This document shows positions 25,968 to 34,317 of a stretch of 64,000 bases of DNA, piece after piece. The DNA is taken from positions 1 through 64,000 of the forward strand of contig CAVAJF010000010.1 in NCBI GenBank assembly GCA_963588905.1, in the 5' to 3' direction. The position numbers and the translations under genes were made by a program. How positions within the stretch are numbered: position 1 is the first letter of the stretch; every line of letters starts with the position of its first letter. The notes beneath the pieces were generated by a model. That model did not search any database and had not been told where the DNA came from. It was given only the letters and a program-made list of their open reading frames with translations. Source of the DNA: Butyricicoccus_A sp963588905. GTDB lineage: Bacteria; Bacillota; Clostridia; Oscillospirales; Butyricicoccaceae.

Positions 25968-25980
25968 TTAACATTGTTAA
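25968..25980 (-). promoter_or_regulatory. Palindromic operator candidate for the MarR regulator
   Basis: The sequence TTAACA-T-TGTTAA is a perfect 13-base inverted repeat just downstream of a plausible -35 TTGCTA / -10 TAATAA promoter on the minus strand. Position and symmetry fit autoregulation by MarR. Confidence 0.6.
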
Positions 25981-26059
25981 TTATTAACTTTGATACCAAT
26001 CATAGCAAGGTTTTGTGATAGAAAAAAGAATAAGATGTGAACAAATTGTAAATACAAAT

Positions 26060-26632
26060 TTATACAGGTAAATGCAGCGCAAATCCGAACACAATGCCGC
26101 CGACGGCGGACATACAGATAATCAAAATCGGATGCACGCCTTTTTTCATCAATGCAAGCATCGCGCCCAGAATACACAACGCACAAAACAGCTGCACGAC
26201 ATCGCCGGATGCAATGGCCAGACCATGCGGAAATAAAACCTGTCTGCCAATCGAATACAGCGATGCGGCAATCATACCGACAACGGCCGGTTTAAGCCCT
26301 GCCATTGCTCCACGCACGAGACGATTGCTCTGAAATGCCTGAAAGCAGCGGGCAACCAGCAAAATAATGACAAATGCTGGCAAAATAACGCCCAACGTCG
26401 CGCACAGAGCACCGGCTATTCCTCCGGTCATCTGCCCGATATAGGTAGAGATATTGACAGCAAACGGTCCCGGTGAGCTTTCACTGACCGCGATAAAATT
26501 GACGAGATCTTCTGTTGAAATCCAGTTGTGCGCCAAAACTTTCTGCTGAATGAGCGGCAGCATCGCATAACCGCCGCCGAAGGTGAACGCACCGATCTCC
26601 AAGAACGTCGAAAACAATTGCCACAAAATCAT
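26060..26632 (-). CDS. Chromate transporter family protein, second half
   Basis: This 190-residue single-domain CHR-family membrane protein starts with the family signature FLEIGAFTFGGGYAMLPLI (about residues 8-26) and has ISESSPGP-like AVSESSPGPFAVN. The start at 26632 has AAAGGAGGG and overlaps its partner by ATGA. Short CHR proteins work in pairs; the pair can confer chromate efflux, but in anaerobes the natural substrate may be another anion. Confidence 0.9.
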   Translation of the reverse strand: MILWQLFSTFLEIGAFTFGGGYAMLPLIQQKVLAHNWISTEDLVNFIAVSESSPGPFAVNISTYIGQMTGGIAGALCATLGVILPAFVIILLVARCFQAFQSNRLVRGAMAGLKPAVVGMIAASLYSIGRQVLFPHGLAIASGDVVQLFCALCILGAMLALMKKGVHPILIICMSAVGGIVFGFALHLPV

Positions 26633-27186
26633 TTCTGTACGCCCTCCTTTGCCATGGTGAGCACAATGCCTGCCACAGCGCAGCCAATCAGCACAACAAT
26701 GGTATTCATTTGAAGCATTGCCACACAAGCAAATGCCGCAAGCATGATATAGACAGCAAACACCGTTTTTTTGCACGAATGGTACATGGTCAATAAAGCA
26801 CACAGCAGCAATGCCAACACGCCGACACGAATGCCCCCAAACGCATACTGTACCGCTTTTAATTGTTCCAGCTTCGGCAAAATCGTTGCCAAGCAGGCAA
26901 TGATACAAAATGCCGGCAGCACAACACCACATGTTGCCGCAGCAGCTCCCGCCACGCCTGCGACATGATATCCGACAAATGTCGCCGCATTGACTGCGAT
27001 GGGGCCCGGCGTCGATTCGGAAATCGCTACAATATCTAAAATATCTTTTTCACTGATCCATTTTTTATTGTCTGCCATTTCCCGTTGAATGAGCGGAATC
27101 ATCGCATAGCCACCTCCAAAGGTAAATGCGCCAATTTTGAGAAATACCAAAAACAATTCCCAAACACGGCTTTTTTCTTTTCTCAT
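26629..27186 (-). CDS. Chromate transporter family protein, first half
   Basis: This 185-residue partner has the same signature (FLKIGAFTFGGGYAMIPLI) and ISESTPGPIAVN. It is the first gene of the two-gene unit, preceded by AAAGGAG. A cre-like palindrome lies 40 bases upstream of the start, so it may be under carbon-catabolite or another LacI-family control. Confidence 0.9.
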   Translation of the reverse strand: MRKEKSRVWELFLVFLKIGAFTFGGGYAMIPLIQREMADNKKWISEKDILDIVAISESTPGPIAVNAATFVGYHVAGVAGAAAATCGVVLPAFCIIACLATILPKLEQLKAVQYAFGGIRVGVLALLLCALLTMYHSCKKTVFAVYIMLAAFACVAMLQMNTIVVLIGCAVAGIVLTMAKEGVQK

Positions 27187-27226
27187 AGCAAACTCCTTTC
27201 CCTTTAACCGCCTCTTTGATTATATA

Positions 27227-27240
27227 AGAAAACGTTTTCA
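27227..27240. promoter_or_regulatory. cre-like palindrome (CcpA/LacI-family site)
   Basis: The minus strand reads TGAAAACGTTTTCT, which fits the cre consensus TGWAANCGNTNWCA except at the last base. It lies between the divergent chromate-transporter and MATE genes. CcpA binding is inference. Confidence 0.5.
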
Positions 27241-27272
27241 CGGTCTATTTGCAATTTGCATAGAGTCTCACA

Positions 27273-27300
27273 TTGCTTTTCTGTTTCTGTGTGTTATACT
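27273..27300 (+). promoter_or_regulatory. Promoter of the MATE transporter gene
   Basis: -35 TTGCTT (27273-27278), 16-base spacer, -10 TATACT (27295-27300), followed by a short leader to the ATG at 27337. Confidence 0.65.
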
Positions 27301-27336
27301 TAAAAAGTATGATTTCGATGAAAGGATAGACAAGCC

Positions 27337-28695
27337 ATGACACGAGAACGCGATCTCACCACAGGAACAATCACAACCAGCTTATGGCTGTTTGCTCTGC
27401 CGCTCATGCTCGGCAATGTCATGCAGCAGCTGTACAATCTCGTAGATACTTGGGTTGTCGGCAGATATATCGGTGATACGGCACTCGCTGCGGTTGGCTC
27501 ATCCTATACCATTCTGACCTTTTTAACCTCTGTCGTTATCGGTCTGTGTCTGGGCAGCAGTGCTTTTTTATCCATGGCATATGGCAGGCGCGATACCGCT
27601 GCCATGCGAAACGGTATCTTTCTCTCCTTCAGCACGACCGGTGTGCTGTCTTTCTGTCTGATGCTCGTGTTCTATCTCTTTCTTGATCCCATCATTCGAT
27701 TGCTGCAAGTCCCACAAGAAACAGTTGCAGACATGCATACCTATCTGTTTTATGTATTTTTCGGCTTTTTCGCCACATTTTTATACAATTATTTTTCCAA
27801 TGTTCTGCGCGGCATCGGAAATTCAGCCATTCCGCTGTTGTTTCTCGCTGTCTCTGTCGGATTAAATATCGGCTTGGATCTGTACTGTGTCATTGTTTTA
27901 CACTTGGGCATTATGGGTGCTGCACTTGCCACTGCCGCTGCACAATGTGTCTCCGGCATCGGCATCACCGTATATTTTTTAAAAAAGTTTCCGCAATACC
28001 GTGTGTCGCGCAGGGATATGTGTTGGAACAAAGAAAATCTCCACAGCATTCTCTCGCTGTCCGGCTGCACCTGCTTACAGCAGTCTGTCATGAATTTCGG
28101 TATTCTCATGGTGCAAGGCATCGTGAACAGCTTCGGCACTGCTGTCATGGCCGCTTTTGCTGTCGCGGTAAAGATTGACACCATTGCATACATGCCCGTG
28201 CAGGATTTTGGCAACGCCTTTTCTGTATTCGTCGCGCAAAATTACGGTGCACAAAAGTCAGATCGCATTCGCTCTGGCGTGCGCTGTGCACTCGTCAGTG
28301 TTGCCGTGTTCTGTGTGATTATCAGCGGTTTGGTCTGGTTCTGTGCGCAGCCACTGATGCAGCTGTTTGTAGACGCTTCCAGCGTCGAAGTGGTTCGCAT
28401 CGGTGTGCAATATTTACACATCGAAGGCGTTTGTTATGTCGGCATTGGCATACTCTTTCTACTTTATGGCTATTATCGCGCGGTTAACCGTCCGCAGATG
28501 TCCGTCGTACTGACGATTTGTTCGCTGGGTACTCGTGTGGTACTCGCGTATTGTCTGTCCAGTATTGCCGTGATTGGTGTCATTGGCATCTGGGTCTCCA
28601 TCCCTATTGGCTGGTTCTTTGCGGATACCGTAGGCATTCTCTTTTATCTGTATCTCGCGCGACAATCCGCTGCATACACAAATACCCCGCTCTGA
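27337..28695 (+). CDS. MATE family efflux transporter
   Basis: This 452-residue membrane protein has 12 predicted helices in two halves. The N-terminal PLMLGNVMQQLYNLVDTWVVGRYIG and AAVGSSY are the MATE signature; the second half repeats the pattern around GCTCLQQSVMNFG. It probably exports cationic drugs or metabolites by sodium or proton antiport. It is a single-gene unit between a promoter and a terminator. Confidence 0.92.
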   Translation: MTRERDLTTGTITTSLWLFALPLMLGNVMQQLYNLVDTWVVGRYIGDTALAAVGSSYTILTFLTSVVIGLCLGSSAFLSMAYGRRDTAAMRNGIFLSFSTTGVLSFCLMLVFYLFLDPIIRLLQVPQETVADMHTYLFYVFFGFFATFLYNYFSNVLRGIGNSAIPLLFLAVSVGLNIGLDLYCVIVLHLGIMGAALATAAAQCVSGIGITVYFLKKFPQYRVSRRDMCWNKENLHSILSLSGCTCLQQSVMNFGILMVQGIVNSFGTAVMAAFAVAVKIDTIAYMPVQDFGNAFSVFVAQNYGAQKSDRIRSGVRCALVSVAVFCVIISGLVWFCAQPLMQLFVDASSVEVVRIGVQYLHIEGVCYVGIGILFLLYGYYRAVNRPQMSVVLTICSLGTRVVLAYCLSSIAVIGVIGIWVSIPIGWFFADTVGILFYLYLARQSAAYTNTPL

Positions 28696-28705
28696 CGAGC
28701 GGGGT
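28682..28705. terminator. Hairpin terminator between convergent MATE and hydrolase genes
   Basis: An 11-base GC-rich stem overlaps the MATE stop codon, with a 4-base loop and a T-rich plus-strand flank. It can serve both strands. Confidence 0.75.
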
Positions 28706-28715
28706 ATCCTGTTTC

Positions 28716-29525
28716 TTATTTGTTTCTGAGACTGCGGCGCAAAAATTTGCTGACGGTATCATTGAATACATCTGCATTGTCTGTATTGGCATTATGAGAA
28801 GCATCCGGAATAACTGTCATCGGATAGCCCTGTCGTTCTGACCAAATGCGACAATACTCCGCAATCTTTCCCGTATAATCCATCGCGCCAATGGCAAGCA
28901 TGACCGGACAGCGGAATTGTACGATTGCCTTATGCGTAAACCGATCACCATATGCCGCCGCAAATGCCTGTACAATTTCTTTCTTATGCATTTGCTCAAA
29001 CATATGCAGGGCATTTTGATACCCATACAGTGTTTGCGTGCGCTTGCGGGCAAGCCCTGTCTGGAGCATCCGTTCCGGAAGCCGTCTGATGGCTACAGGA
29101 ACCTTTCGCAGTTCCTTCTGATCGGCCTCGGGATACAGTGCCACGCCGAACGGCATCGCACTGACGCCGACAAACGCCTGCACCATCTCAGGCCAACGGG
29201 AAGCAAACTCCTGACAGACATAACCGCCGATGCCATGGCCAACGAGAATCACTTGTTTGATCTGTTCTCTGTCTGTGATTTTTTTCAATTCGTCCGCCGC
29301 ATGGGCATACGTAAAATCATGGTATGGGCGAGAGCGTCCATGCATCGGCAAGTCCCATAGCAAGACATGATAATTTAATCGAAAAAATGGAAGCTGCTTG
29401 TCAAACAATCGATGATTGGCGCACAGTCCATGCGTGAAAACAATCCATGGTGCCTGTGCGTCTGCATTTTTTTCGATCCAATAATAGGTCGCACCTCTCG
29501 GAGAAGATACCAGTCTTCCAACCAT
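28716..29525 (-). CDS. Alpha/beta hydrolase-fold protein with atypical nucleophile elbow
   Basis: This 269-residue protein has the alpha/beta hydrolase layout: oxyanion segment FTHGLCANHRLF (residues 30-41), WDLPMHGRS, elbow VGHGIGGYV (95-103) and the catalytic-histidine block DASHNANTDN near 245. The elbow should be G-x-S-x-G, but residue 98 is Gly, so the usual serine is missing. The start at 29525 has GGAGG upstream; a longer frame to 29588 overlaps nudC. It lies 22 bases after nudC and is probably co-transcribed. It may be a non-catalytic or altered member. Confidence 0.85.
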   Translation of the reverse strand: MVGRLVSSPRGATYYWIEKNADAQAPWIVFTHGLCANHRLFDKQLPFFRLNYHVLLWDLPMHGRSRPYHDFTYAHAADELKKITDREQIKQVILVGHGIGGYVCQEFASRWPEMVQAFVGVSAMPFGVALYPEADQKELRKVPVAIRRLPERMLQTGLARKRTQTLYGYQNALHMFEQMHKKEIVQAFAAAYGDRFTHKAIVQFRCPVMLAIGAMDYTGKIAEYCRIWSERQGYPMTVIPDASHNANTDNADVFNDTVSKFLRRSLRNK

Positions 29526-29547
29526 GTGATCGCCTCCTGCCGCTTTA

Positions 29548-30399
29548 TTATTTCTGTGCCGGTGCCTTGTGTGCACGGAACAGCTCAATCATATAATGCG
29601 TCAGATCCAGCGGATTTTCTTCATATGCCGGCGGAATTTCTTCCGGCGCATACCAGCCGGCTTCCTTCAGCTCATCCTCCTGCAGCTTGACCTTGTCGCT
29701 GCCATCCAGTTCTGCCCAGAAGCCAATCATCTGTGCACCGGAGAAGCCCCACGGCTGATTGCCATAATACTGAATGTTTTTCACATCCAAGCCGGTCTCT
29801 TCCTTGACCTCACGCTTCACGGTTGTCTCAAAGGTCTCACCAACGCTCATGTAGCCGGATACCAGCGCATAAACCGGATTCTTATAGACCGAGGAACGCG
29901 TCAGCAGGAGCTTTCCGTTGTTTACGATGCCGACAATAATCGCCGGGCTGATTGCCGGATAGGTCACCGCATGACACTCATCATTGGTGCAGCGCATAGC
30001 CAGTTCCTTGCCGTCCGGCATCATCGGTGCACCGCAGCAGCCACAAAAGCGGCGGCTCTGGAACCACTGGAACAGATGCAGTGCCGTCACCGAACCGAGG
30101 CGCAGCCACTCCGGCTCTACAGCACGCAGATAGCGCGATACTTCTCGCTTGAGCTGCTGCTTGATTTCGTCCTCTGGATCGAGTACGGTAAAGAATTGTG
30201 TGCCTGCCTGCTCAAAAATATGTACCAGCTCTGCATCATCGCCGCCCAAACGCTTCCAGTCTGCGTAAGTCGGCAGTGCGCCGGTCTCTGGCACAACAAA
30301 TACATCGGTTTTTTCAAAAATCAGGACATAATCTGTGTCCTGCGGCTTTGGCTTGGCAAACTCGGTATCAATGGTATTGCGTCCAATATCCTGAATCAT
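29548..30399 (-). CDS. nudC: NAD+ diphosphatase NudC-like Nudix hydrolase
   Basis: This 283-residue protein has an N-terminal NudC-type domain, a zinc ribbon (FCGCCGAPM, CTNDEC near 120-145) and a Nudix box (GYMSVGETFETTVKREV then KEETGLD). NQPWGFSGAQMIGF follows and matches the SQPWPFPxS motif that marks NADH pyrophosphatases. It should hydrolyse NAD(H) to NMN(H) and AMP, or remove NAD caps from RNA. The start at 30399 has GGAGG at 8 bases; two upstream Met codons (30417, 30420) are possible but overlap that ribosome site. Confidence 0.93.
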   Translation of the reverse strand: MIQDIGRNTIDTEFAKPKPQDTDYVLIFEKTDVFVVPETGALPTYADWKRLGGDDAELVHIFEQAGTQFFTVLDPEDEIKQQLKREVSRYLRAVEPEWLRLGSVTALHLFQWFQSRRFCGCCGAPMMPDGKELAMRCTNDECHAVTYPAISPAIIVGIVNNGKLLLTRSSVYKNPVYALVSGYMSVGETFETTVKREVKEETGLDVKNIQYYGNQPWGFSGAQMIGFWAELDGSDKVKLQEDELKEAGWYAPEEIPPAYEENPLDLTHYMIELFRAHKAPAQK

Positions 30400-30519
30400 C
30401 GTTTTTTCCTCCACCATCACAAGCTGTGATGTTTTCTTTTTTCATTTTCGGGAATAAGCAGTTCCCTCTCCCCATTATACGACCCTCTGAACAAATTGCA
30501 AGTATTTCCTCATCTGCTG

Positions 30520-30548
30520 TTGAAGCGAAATCAAAAAAAACGTATAAT
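30520..30548 (+). promoter_or_regulatory. Promoter of the aldolase-mtnA-deaminase operon
   Basis: -35 TTGAAG (30520-30525), 17-base spacer rich in A, -10 TATAAT (30543-30548). The aldolase ATG is 30 bases downstream. Confidence 0.75.
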
Positions 30549-30577
30549 AACATAGAAAGAAACCGGAGGGATTATTT

Positions 30578-31216
30578 ATGAAGCAATCTCTGCCAGACTT
30601 TTCCTCTCTGCGAGAGGAAATCGTCAACACCGCGCAGAAAGCCTACCGAGAAGGCATGATGGCTGCCACCAGTGGAAACCTGAGCTGCTACGATGCGGCA
30701 TCCGGCTGCATCGCCATCACACCGAGTGGTATGGATTATACAATTATGAAGCCGGAGGACATTGTCATCATTGATTTAGACGGCAACGTGTTATCCGGAC
30801 ACAAACCGTCTTCCGAATGGAAAATGCACGCGGAAATTTATCGGCATCTGCCGCAGTACCGCGCCATCGTTCATACGCATTCTCCCAACGCCACAGCCTA
30901 TGCGGTACTCCGCAAAGAAATTCCCTGTGTGCTCGTGGAAATGCTGCTGTTTCTCGGCGGAAGCATTGAAGTGGCCGATTACGCCGCACAGGGCAGCGCC
31001 GCTGTCGGCACCAATTGTCTGCCAATTCTCAGCCGAAAGCCTGCCGCTCTTCTCGCCAATCACGGCGTGGTAACTGCCGCAGATTCCTTAGCGCAGGCAT
31101 ATACAAACGCTGTATACGTGGAAGATTCTGCAAAAATCGTTCGGCTGGCCATGAGCACCGGCTGTCCGATTCCTGCCAGTATTGATACAGAAGGGAGCAA
31201 ACCCATTCATGAGTGA
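30578..31216 (+). CDS. Class II aldolase (probable 5-methylthioribulose / 5-deoxyribulose 1-phosphate aldolase)
   Basis: This 212-residue class II aldolase/adducin-fold enzyme has metal ligands HTHS (near 101) and NHGV (near 157) and a conserved GNLSCYD and SGMDY. Relatives include FucA and the methylthioribulose-1-phosphate dehydratase MtnB. The gene overlaps mtnA by 8 bases. Together with mtnA and a deaminase, this points to cleavage of MTRu-1-P or 5-deoxyribulose-1-P to DHAP plus an aldehyde, as in the DHAP shunt. A dehydratase role is an alternative, but no other methionine-salvage genes follow. Confidence 0.85.
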   Translation: MKQSLPDFSSLREEIVNTAQKAYREGMMAATSGNLSCYDAASGCIAITPSGMDYTIMKPEDIVIIDLDGNVLSGHKPSSEWKMHAEIYRHLPQYRAIVHTHSPNATAYAVLRKEIPCVLVEMLLFLGGSIEVADYAAQGSAAVGTNCLPILSRKPAALLANHGVVTAADSLAQAYTNAVYVEDSAKIVRLAMSTGCPIPASIDTEGSKPIHE

Positions 31217-32309
31217 GTATTTATCCGACCATGTCCACCTGAGTGACGACGGCACAGCCGTTGTGATTCTCGACCAGACGCAGCTGCCGAACCGCACGGA
31301 ATATCTTACCTTGCGCACGGCACAAGAAATGTATGACGCCATCAAGAGCCTGCAAGTACGCGGTGCGCCGTGTATTGGCATTTGTGCGGCTTATGATCTC
31401 TATGTTCTCGCGCAGCAAATCGACGCACAGCAATCCGCAGCAGATTTTCTGTCTCATCTGCATGAACAGGCAGAATACCTCGCTTCTTCCCGCCCGACCG
31501 CAGTCAATCTGCGCTGGGCATTGGATCGGATGCTGCAAACCGCCGAGCGATGCGCAGATCGCGCAGATCGCTTATCTGTCCTGCACGACGAATGCATTGC
31601 CATTCATAAAGAAGACATTGCGATGTGCCGCTCGATTGCGGAATATGGACTGTCTCTCGTCAAAGATGGCGACGGCATTCTGACGCACTGCAATGCCGGC
31701 CCGCTGGCAACCTCTCGCTATGGCACGGCACTCGGCCCACTGTTTTTAGGTAAAGAGCGCGGCTACAATTTCCACGTCTTTTCCGATGAGACGCGCCCGT
31801 TGTTGCAGGGCGCACGACTCACCTCTTACGAGCTGAGCCGCGGCGGAATTGATGTGACACTGATCTGCGACAACATGGCAAGCCTAGTCATGAAAAACGG
31901 CTGGGTACAGGCCTGCTTTGTCGGCTGCGACCGCGTGGCCGCAAATGGCGATGCCGCAAATAAAATCGGCACATCCGGCGTTGCCATTCTGGCAAAGCAT
32001 TACGGCATTCCGTTTTACGTTCTCGGTCCGACCTCGACGATTGATTTGAACTGTGCAACTGGTGAGGATATTCCGATTGAACAGCGCGATCCGGAGGAAA
32101 TCAAAGAGAAATTCTACGCGGAGCCGATGGCATTGCCGGAAGTCAAATGCTATAACCCGGCATTTGATGTCACCGATCACGAGCTCATTTCCGGTATTGT
32201 CACAGAATACGGTATCTGCCGCCCGCCGTATACCGAGAGCCTACGCGCCGTATTTGACAAAAAGCACGCCGGATTGCCTTTCGGCGCACCAGAGGAGGAA
32301 CACGCATGA
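31209..32309 (+). CDS. mtnA: S-methyl-5-thioribose-1-phosphate isomerase
   Basis: This 366-residue enzyme of the eIF2B-like isomerase family converts 5-methylthioribose-1-P (or 5-deoxyribose-1-P) to the ribulose form. The family motifs are RGAPCIGICAAYDLYV near 55, THCNAGPLATSRYGTALG near 165 with the active-site Cys, and the GCDRVAANGDAANKIGT block near 245 with the catalytic Asp. The start at 31209 overlaps the aldolase stop, and the stop overlaps the deaminase start by ATGA, so the three are co-translated. Confidence 0.95.
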   Translation: MSEYLSDHVHLSDDGTAVVILDQTQLPNRTEYLTLRTAQEMYDAIKSLQVRGAPCIGICAAYDLYVLAQQIDAQQSAADFLSHLHEQAEYLASSRPTAVNLRWALDRMLQTAERCADRADRLSVLHDECIAIHKEDIAMCRSIAEYGLSLVKDGDGILTHCNAGPLATSRYGTALGPLFLGKERGYNFHVFSDETRPLLQGARLTSYELSRGGIDVTLICDNMASLVMKNGWVQACFVGCDRVAANGDAANKIGTSGVAILAKHYGIPFYVLGPTSTIDLNCATGEDIPIEQRDPEEIKEKFYAEPMALPEVKCYNPAFDVTDHELISGIVTEYGICRPPYTESLRAVFDKKHAGLPFGAPEEEHA

Positions 32310-33580
32310 ACACGCGACTGTACAACGCCCGTATTTTAACGATGGCGGATGGTTTCGAGCCGATTTGGGGCGAAATCTGGATTCAGGATGACAAAATTAC
32401 ATATGTCGGCAAAGAAAAGCCCTCGGATCTGCATTGGGATGTCGAGCGCAATATCTGCGGCAATCTCATTCTGCCGGGCTTTAAAAATGCACACACGCAC
32501 TCCGCAATGACGTTCTTGCGTTCCTACGCAGATGATTTGCCACTGCAAGATTGGCTCAACAAGCAGGTATTTCCGATGGAAGCCAAGCTGACAGAAGACG
32601 ATATTTATCATCTGTCCAAGCTCGCTTACCTGGAGTACCTGACCAGCGGCATTACTGCCAATTTCGACATGTACCTGACGCCGGATTCCATCGTGCAGGC
32701 TTCGATTGACACAGGATTCCGCACAGTTTTGACCGGTGCGGTCAACGATTTTAGTCAGTCCGCGGCACTAGTCGGTGAATGGTATCAAAAGTACAATGGC
32801 TATCACCCGCTTATCTCGTTTGAATTGGGATTCCATGCGGAATACACCACATCCCGCGGCATTTTGAATGATCTCGCCGCGCTGGCACACATGTATCAAG
32901 CACCGGTATACACGCACAATTCCGAAACCGCCGGAGAAGTTGCTTCCTGTATGGAAAAGCACGGCATGACGCCGACGCAGTATTTGGATTCTCTGCATCT
33001 CTTTGACTTTGGCGGCGGCGGGTATCACTGTGTGCACTTCACGCCGGAAGATATTGCCATCTTCAAAAAGCACAACATGTCTGTTGTCACCAATCCAGCG
33101 TCCAACTTGAAGCTGGCGAGCGGCATTGCACCGATTCAGGATATTTTGCAGGCCGGTGTCAATCTGGCAATCGGCACAGACGGCCCAGCAAGCAACAACT
33201 GTCTGGATATGTTCCGTGAGATGTTCTTGACCACCGCTCTTGCCAAGGTTCACGAAAATGACGCATCTGCTGTCGATGCCAACGCCGTCCTGTATGCGGC
33301 AACGGTCGGCGGCGCAAAGGCCATGCGCCTACCGCATTGCGAGACGCTGACGGCTGGCTCTCAGGCGGATTTGATTGTCATTGATCTAAATCAGCCGAAT
33401 ATGCAGCCGATCAACAACATCAGCAAGAACCTCGTATACAGCGGCAGCAAGCAGAATGTGCTGCTGACGATGATTGCCGGTAAGATTCTGTATGAAAACG
33501 GTGCATTCGATGTAGGCACCGATGTGCAGGAAATTTATCACACCTGCACAGAAATCACAGAAAAGCTAAAGAACATGTAA
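32306..33580 (+). CDS. mtaD: 5-methylthioadenosine/S-adenosylhomocysteine/5'-deoxyadenosine deaminase-like amidohydrolase
   Basis: This 424-residue TIM-barrel amidohydrolase has the metal motif NAHTHSAMT (H63, H65) and LRSYADDLPLQDWL, characteristic of MtaD/DadD enzymes. Downstream are HCVHFTPED, VVTNPASNLKLASG and the metal Asp of GTDGPASNN. These enzymes deaminate MTA, SAH or 5'-deoxyadenosine to the inosine form. It is the last gene of the three-gene operon. A nucleoside phosphorylase, needed to make the ribose-1-phosphate for MtnA, is not in the window. Confidence 0.92.
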   Translation: MNTRLYNARILTMADGFEPIWGEIWIQDDKITYVGKEKPSDLHWDVERNICGNLILPGFKNAHTHSAMTFLRSYADDLPLQDWLNKQVFPMEAKLTEDDIYHLSKLAYLEYLTSGITANFDMYLTPDSIVQASIDTGFRTVLTGAVNDFSQSAALVGEWYQKYNGYHPLISFELGFHAEYTTSRGILNDLAALAHMYQAPVYTHNSETAGEVASCMEKHGMTPTQYLDSLHLFDFGGGGYHCVHFTPEDIAIFKKHNMSVVTNPASNLKLASGIAPIQDILQAGVNLAIGTDGPASNNCLDMFREMFLTTALAKVHENDASAVDANAVLYAATVGGAKAMRLPHCETLTAGSQADLIVIDLNQPNMQPINNISKNLVYSGSKQNVLLTMIAGKILYENGAFDVGTDVQEIYHTCTEITEKLKNM

Positions 33581-33588
33581 ATCACGCA

Positions 33589-33632
33589 AAAAACGCTGTT
33601 GTCAGAATTTGAAGTGACAACAGCGTTTTTCT
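33589..33632. terminator. Bidirectional terminator
   Basis: A perfect 16-base stem (33589-33604 with 33615-33630) between the deaminase gene and the convergent metalloprotease gene, with T-rich flanks on both strands. Confidence 0.92.
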
Positions 33633-34317
33633 ATTTCACGGGTTCATTTAACCGTCGTTTTCGTTCCTGCCAATCCGGCAGATAGCGTTCCACACACGCC
33701 CAAAATCGTGCGTTGTGGCTCGCTTCCAGCAAGTGACACAGTTCATGCACTACGACATACTCCACGCAGGGCAAGGGCTTTTCTGCCAATGCCAAACTCA
33801 GCCAAATCCGGTGCGCAGTATAATTGCACGTCCCCCATTTGGTTCGCATCCGCTTGATATGCCATTCCTGTACTTCCACGCCGATAATCTCCGCCCATTT
33901 GGTCAGCAAATATTCTGCTTGCTCGTGCAATTGTGCTCGCTGCCAGCCTTCAATCCAAGACTTGCGCTGTTCCGGCGTGCTGTCTTTTGGGGCAGACAAA
34001 AGAAGTATATCCCCTGTGCGCAGTACACTGCCGCGCTTGCCTGTCTCCTGCACGATCAGCTCCAACAGCGTGCCAAAGCTGTACACGTGTTCCCCGCTCG
34101 TATATTGATGCTGTGGATGCGCCATGCGGATTTTCGCTTGCTGAGCACGAATCCAATGTTCATGTTCCAACACAAAATGGTCAATCACGCGATATGGCGT
34201 TCGCATCGGTACAGACAGCCGAACAATCCCCTCCGGCGGACGGACAGACAAATTCATGGATCGAATGCGTTTGCGCACAATTTGTACCGGGATTCCCCCT
34301 ATGATTCGTTCCTTCAT
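33631..34317 (-). CDS. YgjP-like/SprT-type zinc metallopeptidase (DUF45, WLM)
   Basis: This 228-residue protein has the C-terminal metalloprotease block VVVHELCHLLEASHNARFW (HExxH near residue 185 and a third His downstream) plus RMRTKWGTCN. These are the marks of the YgjP/DUF45 family; its substrate is unknown. The start at 34317 overlaps the AlkD-like stop by ATGA; the longer open frame to 34530 is an artefact. Confidence 0.9.
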   Translation of the reverse strand: MKERIIGGIPVQIVRKRIRSMNLSVRPPEGIVRLSVPMRTPYRVIDHFVLEHEHWIRAQQAKIRMAHPQHQYTSGEHVYSFGTLLELIVQETGKRGSVLRTGDILLLSAPKDSTPEQRKSWIEGWQRAQLHEQAEYLLTKWAEIIGVEVQEWHIKRMRTKWGTCNYTAHRIWLSLALAEKPLPCVEYVVVHELCHLLEASHNARFWACVERYLPDWQERKRRLNEPVK

